From assembly GCA_028023455.1 (NCBI GenBank), contig JAQFVV010012441.1:4215911-4279910 (forward strand): a DNA stretch of 64,000 nucleotides. The letters run 5' to 3'. Below the pieces are notes generated by a model that ran no database searches, had not been told where the DNA came from, and saw only the letters and a program-made list of their open reading frames with translations. Shown here piece by piece: positions 37,866-52,100 of this stretch. Positions within the stretch are counted from its first letter, which is position 1, and each line of letters begins with the position of its first letter. The stretch comes from Epiperipatus broadwayi. Taxonomy: Eukaryota; Onychophora; Udeonychophora; Euonychophora; Peripatidae. The position numbers and the translations under genes are program-made.

Positions 37866-40800
37866 TTACAATTTCTATATACTCAAATGCTCTCATTTTG
37901 TATTCGAATGAAAGCTTCAGTTAAGATATTAAAACAATGATTGGTGTAAATGTAGTTCTTAGTAATGGAATATAATAATACTAATATATGACACTCTTCT
38001 ATGCACTTAACATTAAAAATAAATTTTACTATATTCAAACATCCACCAATAGTTTACAATTCCGACTGTCCAACAGTCTTTTTCAGAGTCCTTTTCACTA
38101 CCCTAAATTTTTTTTTTAATGTTGTATGTAATGGAATACTGTATTTGCATTAAATATTGATTTCTATTTCAATTAACACATTGATTACAAAAAGAGATTT
38201 TAATACATTGTTCCTAGATCCCCATTGGAATTAAGGATTTTATATAATATAAAATGTCCTGCAATGTATTTATCATCCAAATCTATAATAAAAGCTTATT
38301 TTTTCATGTGTTTAACCAATAAAAAATAGATCAACAACTATGAGATAATCAGAAACCTTTGCAGAAACCAAACCATGAATCAATCTCTTTAATTTAATTT
38401 TATATGCATTGTTTATTTATTCTATCATGTATAAAAAACAAAAATTTTAAGTCAGCTTATAGTAGAAATCTGCAAAAGAAAATTGTTTATAAAAGATATA
38501 CTTTCCATCTTATTTATTTATACATGATTAAATAAATTGTTTGTTTATTATAGTGTTTCTGAAGTCAAAAATAATTAACTTAAAGCATTTTAAAAGTGCA
38601 ATTTTAAAGCAATATAAAAAAAGACAAATGACTTGTGTAAACAATAAACAAATAATTATAACATTTTCACTCAAAATAAGCAATATTCAATGATTGAGTA
38701 ATAACATTTTTGAATTATTTATTTCTGTAACTTAAAACCTATTTTTCATTTTTGTAAATATATATTTAGCTTTCTGACATCGAGGTGATATTATTATATA
38801 CTCCATGCATAAAAAAAAGTGCTGGTTATCATTTGATTTTACTACTACTAATATAACCAATGCAGAAAATCTGGTGGGTAAAAAAGAGAAATATTTAATG
38901 TAGCACACACTAATATTATCTCAAAGTTTAACAAAAAGGTCAGTTAAAGATTTAAGAATTACATGGATATTAGTTTAAAGCAAGTTATGGCAAAAGCAAG
39001 ACCACGAGTATAATAAAATGATAATGTAAATTGACCGATTTAATCTTTTGTTTTACAATGTCGACAGTTTTAATTTTTATTTGTAAAATCCAATGTTTTA
39101 AAATATTTAATTATATTGTTCCTGTTTAAAATATTTATATTCTTTACCAATAAACTAATCAAATTAAGACCATTATTGATTAATTTCTGATCTGAAGTAT
39201 TCAACCATATTTAAGCATTCTCATTTGGTTAGCTAAATTTGGGATTATTTTTTTTCTTTATCTAAAGATAGATAGATTGATTTGCTAACTAGGTAGAAGC
39301 CAAACTATCTAAATATATTCCAATCTTTCTTGAAAATTGTAGTGCTAATCATGATTCAAATTTTAGGTAGATAATCTAATCAATTTAGCAATAGATCAAT
39401 AATTTAACACACACAAGCACACGTATATAATTTTTATTTAGAAAAGCATTAACAAATGTTTTTATTGGGTTTGCACTAAGTTTTTAAATCTATTTAGATA
39501 TCATTAGAACAAATACCTTTAATTTCCCAAATACAATTACAAATTATTATTTTATCATGCTCATAAATTAATTAGCCAAACTTTTTATTGAAACTGTAAA
39601 TTATTTAAAAATACCACCAAGATAAATGTCCATGTAAAACTGTACTTAAGAAATTTAGCATGTTCTTGATTTGATTAAAATTCAATTCAGTTCTCTTTAG
39701 ATATATTTACATTATGGGAAACAAAATCTAAATTGAAATCATTTTGCAAATTTTAATTGTATATTCCATCTTTTTGAATTTGTAATTAAGCATATCTTAA
39801 TATTTCTTTTAAGATTGTCCGTTACAAAAACATATTTTCCTGAGATTATTAGTTGAGACTACGTGGTCAGTGTTTATCTCATGGTCTAGTTTCAGTCTTA
39901 GGCTATCAGTAATGAACTGATTGTTATGTAGATCCATATTTGTTTTCAGTACTCTCAGAGGAAGTTTTTATCTATGGCTCTAGTAAATTTTGTAAATAGT
40001 GCTATAAACTGACTATAGTTTTAATTTATTTATTAATAGACACATTGAAAATTTTAGTGTATTCTAATGTTTTAATTTATATGTATTCACACACACATTA
40101 ATATTTCCCCCCCAGACTTTATAAATATGAATATTAAAACTTTAATGATATTTGTGTGTTTTTTTTTAAATTAGAGTTTCATCCAAAATCAATTAAGGAA
40201 GCAACATATTAAAAACTGGAACAGTAAAGTAAGATATGCTATTCAAAAATAGTATTTTATTTATCTTTTTCTGTTTAACAGTAATCAAAAAAATAATATG
40301 CTATTGTTGAATGATATGACTTATATTTAATCATTAGGTTCTTAATTGGTTGCATGTTTAGGTAGATTGTGATCAATCTCATCTCATTAAACTTTTAATA
40401 TATTAAATATTTCCATGGATTGTTATTATAATAAAGAATAGGAATGAAAAGACAATACCCATGTAAAAATGACCTTTAACTTTTCATGTTACCAAGAAAT
40501 GATCAATTGCTTACTAATTGACAATCTCTGATGTGAAACAAGTTTTTTCCCCATTAAACCTATAATAGTTATAATGTTCGAATTTATATAATACACATAG
40601 ATTAAACATAATGAAATTAATTTTAGATTTCAATTTAGATTAAATTCTTTTGATAGAGAAGTTATTTAATATTAAAAGAAAATATGTCTGTGCACTTAAA
40701 AAAAAGTCTTTTAATAAATATGTTTGATTCATTTGGTGGTAATAAAAAGATAAGATTGAAAATAAAATACATGGTAGACAAGAAGTGATCACTGATATTA

Positions 40801-41743
40801 GTGAAAAAAATAGAAAACTTCAATAAAGTTGGGATGGATATATTGCAAAAAAGATAATAGATGAATAACTGAACTCTTAAATTTGATAATAGAAGATTGT
40901 AAATGGCCTAAAAAGATACCACTGTGAGATAGATGGATAAAATAAGAAAATTTATTGGAGTGATTTAAAAATAAAAAAGAATAACCAAGGCAACACGAAA
41001 GTCAAATTTCATTACATATTTGAAAAACACTGCATTTATTTGTCATTAAATTTTTATATAAAAGTGAAAATATTAAATAAAATTTTTTTCTTTCATTAAG
41101 TTTCAAACTTCTTTATAATTAGTGAAAGTAAAACATTTCTTTTTTAAAAAAAATTAAAAATTAGAAAGTAAAAAAATAAAATAAAATAAACATTTCATTA
41201 ATTGCAAAATTCTAAAAAAAAGTATTTTTATATCAAATCAAACAATGATCATTATAACTAATTACAGTGGTGTAAATAGATTTCTCAGTTCTTATAATTA
41301 CATTTATATAAATGTAATATATATATATTCTGTTATATTTTTATCATTCTCACTCATACTCTCTCTCTCTATATATATATATGTTAATGGGATCATTAAG
41401 CATAGAATCAAATAAAAATAACATATTGAAATCTTATGACAGAGCATACTTAAATGTAGGTAGCATTGTTTATCAAAGCATCTACAAGATGTGAATATAT
41501 GAATGGCTAGTCATCTATATCAATGCATAGAGAAAAACCGACAACTATTTCTTCATTGTACAGTATTTTGTTCCATATTAGGAATTTAGTTTATCTCCAG
41601 GAACTCTGATGAAATGCCTGTTTTCGGTTTAATAGTGTATAGTGATGAGATAGTTATTAGTTTTTTTCTGTATATTGATATTAGTAGTCAGGTATTTATT
41701 TATTTAAATAATTAGATGTTATTTCATTAACCAACTTTATTAC
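37866..41743. other. AT-rich non-coding stretch
   Basis: No gene or repeat family recognised beyond homopolymers and a TA/CT run near 41355-41385. Confidence 0.55.
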
Positions 41744-42370
<627 letters not shown>

Positions 42371-44290
42371 ATGATTAATGACTAACATTTTAGGCAGCTT
42401 GGATTAATAACCAAACATTTTTTACTGACACATATTTTACATATATGTATATATAAAGGTATATACCAATAAAAGATGATTAGTTATTTAGACATCCAAC
42501 ACAAGAGATATATAGTGATGTAGTATAGCTAAGTATGTGTCACAAAAGCTTTAAAGAGGAATACAACAATGTGTCTGCATTTTTGTAGATTGTTTTTAAT
42601 TCTTTCAGGTATCATCATAAAATTTTATAAACCCCTTGAAAGTGCTATGGCTTATAACTTCACTGCCATACCGAGTTTGGATTACTTAAAAATCTTCATC
42701 TAGGAAAGAGAAGTAATCAGTCATGATTTTTTTGTTAGGACATACTGCATGTGTTAAAAGTGATTTATTATATGAATGCTAAAAGAATTATTGAAAAGTG
42801 GATTTTACATCTCCAAATAGATTTCAGCAAGAAATTAAAAAAAACTCATTAGTGTAAAGGATTTTCTCTTTTTTATAACTTATCTCTCTAAATATTTTTA
42901 AAAAATCAGACAAAAATCATGTATCCAGCAATTGATAGCTTCTTCTCCACTGTGTTTGGGTCTTGTACTCAATGCACTGAGATCTGACCAATACAGATTA
43001 ACATAGCATAACTAAGAATAGCTAAGAACCCATTTCCAATTGCTCAACAAGCTACCATAAAAATTCTCTAGCTTATTAATATCCTCAGATTTTATTAAAA
43101 AATAGTTTTATCCAGTTTCAAACCTTTCGTCAAATGGACTGCTAATGGCTGTAATGTCTATTGTTTTACAATGATCATTATATTATTGGTAATAAAATTT
43201 ACAATGTATCTTTAATAAAAATTGTGAAAATCAATGAGGTCAATAGCAAGTATTGGCTAACTCATGATGATGATAATAAATGGTAGATGATGATAATCAA
43301 CAAATATGCAGCATATCTTTTTCAAAATCTGCATCACATATTGAATCTTAGAGATAACAAGATTCACTGATTTGCTAAAATTGAAACTTTAAATTGTTTT
43401 ATCATTTTATCTTAAAACAACAGTTTTTAATTTATTTTATTAAGTATAATTTAATAACAATAATTCAAATTAATATTGAATTTCAAAAATCTCACACTTT
43501 TCACTTTTCAGCAAAAAAACTTTTATTAATTACAGTTTCAACTCTGCCATGCAGTCTTCATCAGAGCTTATTCTGTTCTTTTAACCTCTATCCTCCATCT
43601 TACTCTAGTAATAATTCAAATTATTAATATTAAAAATCTTTATGAAAAAAAAAGCAGTGCTATACTTACATCCAAATTTGTTCAATACAATAAATAAAAA
43701 ATACCAAAACAGATTCATTTCTTCTTTGAGAAATAATTCAGCACTACATAGTAGAAGTGACTTGAACCTGTTAAGGATCCAAACGTATTTTTTTTATCTG
43801 AATAGTCTCTAATGACATTTCCCTCATATTTGAACATTTAATTTTTACAATTAAATCTTGTTTCCATTTCATATATTGATAATGTTTATATTATTTAATA
43901 AATATGTAAGCTTTTAAAGAATAAACATTTTAAGAGTTAATATTTGAAATGTAAAATAGAAAAATAAAATCCTACATAGAGATCATATCAATAACAATGA
44001 CATTTGATATTATTGGATGCATTTTATCTATTCAAAAAGTTAGTAGAACAAAATATTGAATATTTGAATTCCATATGTTAAAATTTAAATAAATTTAGGG
44101 TTAGTTATCATTAAAGAAAGCAATTTTATGTTATGAGTAAACATTAAATGATTATTAAATATAAAGGACCAAATTACCTCATTTGCATAAAATGCTGGTA
44201 ATAAATTACAGTTTAGATAGGTAAAATTACAGTTTAGATAGGTATAGTTATTTATTAATTATTTTTTTAAATGCTGTCAAATTTGTTTTT
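42371..44290. other. AT-rich non-coding stretch with a small 21-bp direct repeat
   Basis: AAATTACAGTTTAGATAGG occurs at about 44203-44221 and again at 44224-44242. The frame at 43394-43627 has no motif. Confidence 0.5.
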
Positions 44291-44408
44291 GTAATTTGTT
44301 AAAGCAACCAATTAAAAGAGAGTAATTTGTTAATGCAACCAATTAAAAAGAATAATTTGTTAAAGCAACCAATTAAAAAAGAGTAATTTGTTAAAGCAAC
44401 CAATTAAA
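44291..44408. repeat. Tandem repeat, about four units of 30-31 bp
   Basis: The unit is GTAATTTGTTAAAGCAACCA followed by ATTAAAAGAGA. Copies begin at about 44291, 44322, 44352 and 44382 with only a few differences, so the array is fairly young. Confidence 0.9.
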
Positions 44409-45440
44409 CAGCATTACAGACAAACATTCAGACAATAGACAAAATAGGGATTTTATATAAGAGATAATAAAAGACATAATTTTTTATTTGTTTTCAGTCA
44501 CCATCTAGAAATTATTTTTACAAGTACTCCAATTCCAACACTGAAGTTCACTGGTATTTGTCAAATACTATTTACTTTCGAATATCACTCATTCCTATAA
44601 AACTCTTGCTATCTAATTCTATGATTTAATATTGATCATATACAAATGCACAGATAGTTATGACAATATTTAAGGAAAATTTGCTTGTATCTCTGTGACC
44701 AGGGTTAAGTATTTATTCATTAAATTTCTCTATGTACACATATGTAACAACAGCTACAATTTGTGTTATATTTTTTCCCTCTATGATTATGATAATTATC
44801 AAATAATTGAGAATTACCTAAACATATTCATATATAGTTTATAACCATAATCCTAAAAATATTAGAAGTAAGTTAAAAGTAAAGCTAGCAATGTCGCATA
44901 TCTCATAGGAATAGAGCCTATCCACAACAATGATAAATGCTTGTTTTGCAAACAACACATTAAATACCTATGTAATCAACACAGATTAATCTGGGGAAAA
45001 ATCTCTCTGGATAATAATAAATAGATATCTATTTACTGATGTGTTTCAGATTCAAACTACAGATAATAAGCATGAAATCTACATGTTCAAAAAAGGATGC
45101 CATTGAGTCCTTATGGGCTGCAAATGCTATATGTAAATTCCAAGTGGTATTAATGTTTTTCTCTTGTTTAGGTAGTATATTTGATAAAATTCCTGCTACT
45201 ATGTATATATAAGCAAATTTAAAAGTTATAAAAAAATAATAAAAGTAAAATTTTAAGTTATAACTTTTATAGATAAAAAGAAGTCTAAAGACTCCAACAG
45301 TTGCATTATGTTTTTCGAAATTTGTGGTTTAGATGATATGGAATTATTGACTGCTGATTCACAGATGGATTGTATATCTCATATAACATTTAAACAATGC
45401 AAAAATTTGGCCCTTGTAGCTAAAATTATATATTTTTCAT
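44409..45440. other. AT-rich non-coding stretch
   Basis: Nothing recognised. Confidence 0.5.
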
Positions 45441-45851
45441 ATACACCTGGGTCTCTTTTTATGTGGACTTATTTAACACGATTTTGAAGTTACGCTATTC
45501 GTGTTTCACCAGAAGTCTAACTCCGATATTGCGCTATTATTTTAAATAATAAATTTCACGCACTTACATTATATTGAAAGTAATAGCACATTATGGTGAT
45601 TCAACTTTCAACTTAGTAATTTCAATATTTTCAGTGCTTTATAATAGTAAGATTTTATGCAATAATGAAATTAAAATCATGATTTCCACATTTTATGTAT
45701 ACACACATTAAATTTTACAAGATTATAATGTAAATTTATTCAAACATTGTGCGTGTTAATTTTGCATTTTAAATCACATTCTGTTTTTGCTTATTAAAAA
45801 AGAATGTAATCAATTATTAATCATTTAGTGTCCACAAGTTTATTTTGGGCA
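45441..45851. mobile_element. pogo/Tigger-like non-autonomous DNA transposon, copy 2 (right part missing)
   Basis: Starts ACACCTGGGTCTC at 45443 and matches copy 1 (15907-16312) with few differences for about 400 bp. The match ends near AAGTTTATTTT. The expected CCCAGGTGT right end is not found before 46.4 kb, and anomalous low-complexity sequence begins where the match stops. Confidence 0.8.
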
Positions 45852-46345
45852 TAAATAGGGGGGAATAATCTATTTTAATAATTTAACTTTTTATTTATTT
45901 TTAATCTAATAAATTTTTTTTTTTTTAAGAATTTTTTATTAAAAAAATAAAAAATTAAATTTAATTTTAATTTTTATTTTAAAATCTTTTTACAAAATTT
46001 ATTTCCAATTTCAATTTCCCAACAAATCACCTCTCACCAAAAAAAAAAAAAATAGGCCCATATTTTTTTAAAAAATATTTTGAAATAGTTATTAAATTTA
46101 AAATTTTATAAAAAAATAAATATTATTTAAATATTATTAAATAATATTATATTTTATAAATAAAATTATATATTATATAAAATTTTTTTTTTTTTTATTT
46201 TTTTTTTTTTTTATTTTATTTTTATTTATTATTTATTTATTATTTTTTTTTATTTTATTTAAATAATTTTATTTTATTTTTTATGTTTTAATTTAATTTT
46301 TGAAAACCCCCAAACACACCCCCCCCTTCCCCAAATTTATTTTAA
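45852..46345. repeat. Extreme low-complexity A/T tract with G and C homopolymers, possible assembly artefact
   Basis: Nearly pure A/T with long A and T runs, one G6 run (about 45859) and C6 and C8 runs (about 46307 and 46320). It is unlike any other part of the window. Confidence 0.7.
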
Positions 46346-46466
46346 ATCTATTTGCGTTTTTTCGTTGTGTCAGTGTTTACAAACCCAAAAAAAACCAAGA
46401 ACGAGAGAAGAGGAGTAAGGAAATTAGTAAATTATTAAGAAGAGAAAAGAAAGAACATATAAAAAC

Positions 46467-46738
46467 ATGAATCAGAAAAGAAATAAGCCTAAAAAAGTTA
46501 AAAATAAAGCATATTATTGTGATAGAGGGACCTTCCAAATCAGACACAAGTTAGCGACTTTTACAAAAATAAGATTGGTCATCTTATATAAGTGGATATT
46601 TAGGTTAAAGATAAGATGGCCCCATTTATCTTTATAAAAGTCGCTATCTTGGGTCATGGTTTGGAAGGTCCCTCTATTGGCAAAATATGCTTGATTACTT
46701 CGAATTTTAAAGCACATTGAACACAGGTTAAAGCCTGT
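46467..46738 (+). pseudogene. C2H2 zinc-finger gene fragment, split by a MITE
   Basis: ATG 46467 opens a basic leader (MNQKRNKPKKVKNKA) followed by YYCD. That codon run stops being finger-like exactly where a TA-flanked inverted-repeat element (46523-46676) begins. Directly after it the sequence continues GKICLITSNFKAH. Across the insertion the order Y-C-D-I-GK-x-x-S-x-F-x-x-H is that of a C2H2 finger, with the second Cys of the CxxC pair lost by a 3-base deletion. Downstream bases 46714-46735 resemble the HTGEKP linker but are out of frame. Cephalopod genomes are known to be rich in such genes. This is a dead single-finger remnant or a pseudo-exon. Confidence 0.62.
46523..46676. mobile_element. 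Short foldback MITE with TA target duplication
   Basis: The left end TAGAGGGACCTTCCAAA and right end TTTGGAAGGTCCCTCTA are exact inverted repeats. Pairing continues inward (AGTCGCTA/TTAGCGACTTTTA and AAGATGACC/GGCCATCTTA-type blocks). TA at each edge (46523-46524, 46675-46676) fits a Tc1/mariner-type TA insertion. It is about 150 bp with no transposase. Confidence 0.85.
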
Positions 46739-46739
46739 T

Positions 46740-48320
46740 TAAAGTATTTATATATGTAAAGCTAAATAATATTTTTATATTGAAGAATTGTAATTACAAA
46801 TTCTATTTTAATTAATATTAGTATTGGCTTCTAGCTGCCATGTTTAATAACTTTTTACAGTAGGACAATGACAATTTTCTAGATCTTTTTACATAGAATT
46901 ATTTAGAATTAAAATATTATTTATCATTACATATGACTATAGAGTTTTAAATACTTTATAAAATTAATATCAGCTCTTTTAAAAGTAATCTAGATTAAAA
47001 TATATAGTCTGATTTAAGATTGTTCTCTGGCTGTTGTTGTTCTAGGTAATTTTATATAAAAAGATCTAAAATACAGGGAGAAAATGATTATTTTCCTACT
47101 GTAAATAATTATTCAATATAGCAACTATAAGGCAATTTAAATATTAATTAAAATAAAAATTGTAATTATTACATAATATTACATTTACATACATATTGTA
47201 CCCTTTCGTTTAGGTTAGAATGGATTATTTCTATCAATTTACTGGAAAATTTTACATTTCAAAGTTAAGTAAGGGAATGATGTATGTTATGTGTTGATGA
47301 TATTTTAAATAATTTTGTTAGGGCAAGTAAAATAATTGATGTATAATATTGTGTTAGTATTTGTAAGAAAACAGTTAACTAAAAATCGTTATAAGATTGT
47401 ATGGTTGGGAGAACTGGCCATAATAAGTACTGATTTAATAAGACTTATAAGTGAATGATTAAAGTAAATTTTAAAAGTAGTACTTTAACCCTTTTCCAGC
47501 CTCTTATGAAGCTCCTCGTAGACATCTGACGTCACTCTAACTCTGCCAGTTCTTATGCTAAAAAATTCGTTTGATAGGTTTTGAATAGGTTTTTAAAAGT
47601 TCTGTAGGATGGTGCCCTCTTCCGAATTATTTTACAAGTAAAAAATAAAAAAACGCATTTAAACCTAAACAAAGAAAGAACATCGTTTGTAATTGGTTGT
47701 TAGTGAGCTCTCAGCCGAAAAAGACATTCTGATTGGCTGGAAAGAACAAAGAAACCGCCTGATCAAAGAAAATAAAGAAAAACGCTGAGATTTTCATTTC
47801 GAATGCAATTTTAAGTATTAAAAAAATATAATTTCAGAAATTAAACTAGTTTTTTAAAAAATATACTAAAAAAACAAAATTATTTTCGAAAAATATTGAA
47901 GATTTTAGTAAAAATATTAAAGATCTAATAAAAAGAAATATTTATTTTTCTATAACGTAAAAGTCGACCTTTTTGTTTATATTATAGCTTTTATGTTGCC
48001 GAAATTGAATATTTTAGAATAAATAAATAGCAATTTATTTTTGAAAGAACTTTCATTCTCTTCATAACCTGAAAAATTAGTAATATACTTTTTATAAACA
48101 TATCTGAGTTGAATTTAATATTATAGGCGAATATGTTTTAACAATAGGCTTTGTCTTCAGTTTGTGAGTTGGCCAATTAAAAGATTTGATTTTTACCTCA
48201 TACAACCAATAATATAATTAGTGATTAAAAGGTTAAAGTTAAATGAATAGACTATTTAATAATAATAATTGTATTTAATGGTTATATTTTAAATCATTTA
48301 ATTAACCCTTTCACTGACGG
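46740..48320. other. AT-rich non-coding stretch; slightly GC-richer near 47490-47770
   Basis: A patch around 47490-47770 contains GACATCTGACGTCAC (CRE-like TGACGTCA) but no coding or fold I can name. Confidence 0.45.
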
Positions 48321-48384
48321 TTTTAGCTATTGGCCCTCTACTTAAACTGATTCTTTTAGTTATTGTCCCTCTACTTAAATCTGA
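48321..48384. repeat. Direct repeat, two units of about 32 bp
   Basis: TTTTAGCTATTGGCCCTCTA and TTTTAGTTATTGTCCCTCTA, each followed by CTTAAA and CTGA, lie side by side. Confidence 0.75.
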
Positions 48385-48677
48385 GAACAATGTGATTGGT
48401 CTGTGTCATTTGCAATCAGTTCTTTTGTTAAAATATTAATCTAAAATACACAGATTTTTTTTAATTCAGCTTCTAAAAATTGAATAATTTTAGATTCAAA
48501 TTGGTTAAATGTAACGAAAAAATAAAAATAATGTTAATAACTGTCAAAAAATATAAGAAAAATGTGTAAAAAATAGATAGCAGTAAAACAAAAGAATTAT
48601 AACTCAACCAATGATTGTGCCGTTATTCAGATCAACAGCGGTCGAGTAATTCTCTTTTTATTTCCAGTTTGCTTATT

Positions 48678-49115
48678 TCTCTTGTAAAATTTAAAATTTT
48701 CCAAATCAAACTTTATATTTCCATAAAGTAACATCAAATCTTATTTATAATGTAAAAAATTACGATAGATGTTATTATTTACTTCAATTACGAACGTACA
48801 CAGCTTCGTTGTCGTGTCTGAATCTTCATTTAGAAACACGCCTTAGAATTTCCTGATTACGTTATGTAGCAATAATTATTTTTGTTACAGATATTTCTCC
48901 AAATGTATTTTTCTTCTAATATTTAAAATTTTCCAGTCAAACTTTATATTTTGATAGAGAACTATATTTTATTATTTGTGAACATAAAAATTGCAATAAA
49001 TGTAATTATTACAACAAAATCATTACGAATGTGTATAACGTGAATTGTCTTGTTAGTGTTGCTCATTTGTCAATCTGTCATTTAGAAACATGCCTAGAAG
49101 ATTTGGTAGTATCCA
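48678..49115. repeat. Diverged tandem duplication of about 230 bp
   Basis: Units at about 48678-48860 and 48918-49115 share in order TTTAAAATTTTCCA, TCAAACTTTATATTT, a TAATTACGAA(C/T)GT-like block and CATTTAGAAACA(C/T)GCCT. No coding in either unit. Confidence 0.65.
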
Positions 49116-52100
49116 ATCAGAGAACAAAGACAGAGGGGTGTAACAAGTCGGCTGTCAAAATTATTGATTTTTTTGAAAAAGTATAACGCTATATGCGGAT
49201 GTTTTTAGAACTAAAATTGAAAGCATGAATTTCCTATCAAATAAGTCTAAAATGAAGAAATTGCGACCAAAATTGACCAAGAGATGGCACATGCAAACAT
49301 TAAACGCATCACATCGCGTCACATACAGACAAAAATTTTTCAAAAGACGTGGCATCTCCATAACTTTCATCGAAAAGGTTAAAAGTAATAATGTAGAAAG
49401 AAAAATGCATATTTGATTTTATAATATTAAAATAATTATTCTAAATTTTGCTATAATATTATTTGTGTAATATTTTATAAATTAAATTATTTATTTTAGT
49501 TTCATTTAAATTATTAGCGTCTCATTTATTTTTGTAAATCATGTGACATGTAATATTCACACCTGTGCTTGAGAATAAAATAATATTATCTGTCATAAAT
49601 ATTAGATTAGGTTTTTAAAGTGAATATAATAAATAAAATCAGATTTGTGTTTTATTTTGAAAATAAATGTTTTGTTTAAAATAAGGGTAGAAATGGTAAT
49701 AAATATTGTAATGTGATTTTAAAAAGTTATTTTAAAGTATTTATTAAGTGTAAATAAAATATGAAAATTAATTAAGAATTGAATAATATAATAAAAATAA
49801 ATATTTAATAAATTATTATTAGTTTTAACTTTAATCTGGTGTTTGTTTCCCAGGCTTGTTGAAGTAAGCATTGTTGAAATTGACCAATGAAAATGTGTAA
49901 TTTGGGAGGTATAAAACAGCTCTGCAGAAAATTCCAGGTTACTGTTATCTGATTATACTGATATAGTGTCATACCATTGTTATTATTACTACAACTTCGG
50001 TAAATTAATTGGTAGCATAATAGCCAATTTTATTTAAATTTAAATTTCTAAAAGTACAGTAATTTATTGTTATAACGTTGTGATATAAAAATGTGAGGCT
50101 AAAAAATAAGTAATTCCTTACTTGCTAATCTACTTTATCTAATTTATCATTAACTTAAACATGGAAAAGTCATCACTGAATGTAAAAATATTGATGGAAA
50201 TATTCATTTATTATCATACTAGGCACATAATTTTGCCTGTGTTAATCAGTCATGTTAGTTTACGATTGAATTTCATAAAAGGAACTTCACGGAGAAGATA
50301 TAGGAAAATTTGTCAGAAATGGAAAGTAAAATGATATGAAATGCTTTTTATTAAGAAGACTTATTTAAAAATATGATAGTAAAGTGCTTTTAAAAGGAAA
50401 AACCTTTAAATTTGATCAAACAGTTGTTTTAAAACGCTAAGATATTTCTTTCTGAAGAAATATTAAAAATAATTTTAAAACTGGGATTTTTGAAGAAGGA
50501 TATAAAAATTAAAATTATTAGTAAAATGATTTATATCATATTTAAAAATCTTTAAAATGAATAATTAGTGTATTCTGGACATACAAAAAGTTTTCCGAAA
50601 ATTATTTATGGAAAATATTTTAAACCACGTAAAGAATTTTATTTGTTGTATCAGAGAACATAGACTATTGGGAAATGTAGATAAAAGTTACAAGAACTTG
50701 GAAACTATCTTAGCACAAAATATAAAAAGTATTTTAATACTATATTTACATAGCAATGGAATGCATGAATTATTTTAAAATTTTGAAGATAAAGAATAAT
50801 TAATTACGTCAATCTGGATATTATGAAGTAAAAAGTAAACTTACCATATTTAGCTTAGAACAGTCATCTTGAATTTTTGTATTGAAATGTGAAATATTAG
50901 AGCATGCATAGTTTTTGGCATCAAGATTGTGATTAACAATGTTGTAGTAGGAGAAAAAGATACTTCCTTTAATGAACTTTTATCGAGGAAAAAAGAACAT
51001 TTCATCTCAAGAAGTTTTAATGGAACTGTTGTAAATATAATTTTAAATTATTTTTTTTACTAAAAAATTAATATTAATGCTTATTCACAGTATAGGAATA
51101 GAGTAGGAACATAGAACATTAAATTATTTACTAACCTATTGATTAAATTGTTATCGTAAAAAAAAAAAAACCTCTTTAATAATTTTTTTTAAAAAACTTA
51201 ATATATTTGAAAAGTGTGATAATGTGGAATAAATGATAATTAAAATGTTTTATTTAGTTTGTGATTCAGAAGACATCAACTAAGTAATTACCAGCAGAGA
51301 TTACTTATGGTAATAATGTAAAATATTGATGATTTTATAATGCATTTTATTATTTTGTGTGGATGTATGGGGACGTATATAAAACACGATACCTACACAT
51401 AGTTTATCATTTGTTTAATCATTTTAAAGAATATGCATACTTTTATTGATATCATAAGGATATTTAAACATAAGGGAAATATAAGTATATGATTCTATTA
51501 TAACTGAACTTGGTGTTTATTTTAAGTGATTAAGATATTAAAATATGACATTGATGCTGATTGTTTATACTTACGTTTGAGAATTACCAAAGGATGAAAT
51601 AATCTTGTCTTATTAGTCAGTGAGATTGTTATTTTAAAACATGAATTTATTTATTGTTATAGAAATGTGGGAATGAATTTAGCGATGTAAAGTGATAGAT
51701 CTCTAATGATAATATCTTAGTATTAGGTTAAATGAGACCAAGATAATATTGTATGTAGGGTTTATTTATATGAGAATAAGAGTAGACTATAGTGATGATT
51801 ATGCAAGTATAGATAACATAGCCCTATAGCTTGTATATATTCATGGCAGTGTTTATTTTCTGTGTGTTAAAGTTTAATGTGGCATAGTGCTGAATAAATA
51901 GCCTGGACATTATATTTATAGTAGATGTTATTAGACAAATGAGTCATACCTCATTTTTTATACACTGTGACCATGGTGATTAGTTGATAAAGGTGTTATT
52001 AAATTACAGTTATAGTTTATTCCATATACCTACTTGTTCATTTATTATTAAAATTTTCTTGGATTACATCATAAAGGATGGTATTTTAAAATCCAAAATA

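Noticed and set aside
44291-44408. CRISPR-like array
   Set aside because: The repeats are directly adjacent with no unique spacers, and the DNA is eukaryotic.
46514-46717. 67-residue minus-strand frame
   Set aside because: It runs across the foldback MITE and is explained by it.
49225-49416. Basic 63-residue plus-strand frame
   Set aside because: No domain, and an overlapping frame on the other strand is equally long; probably chance.
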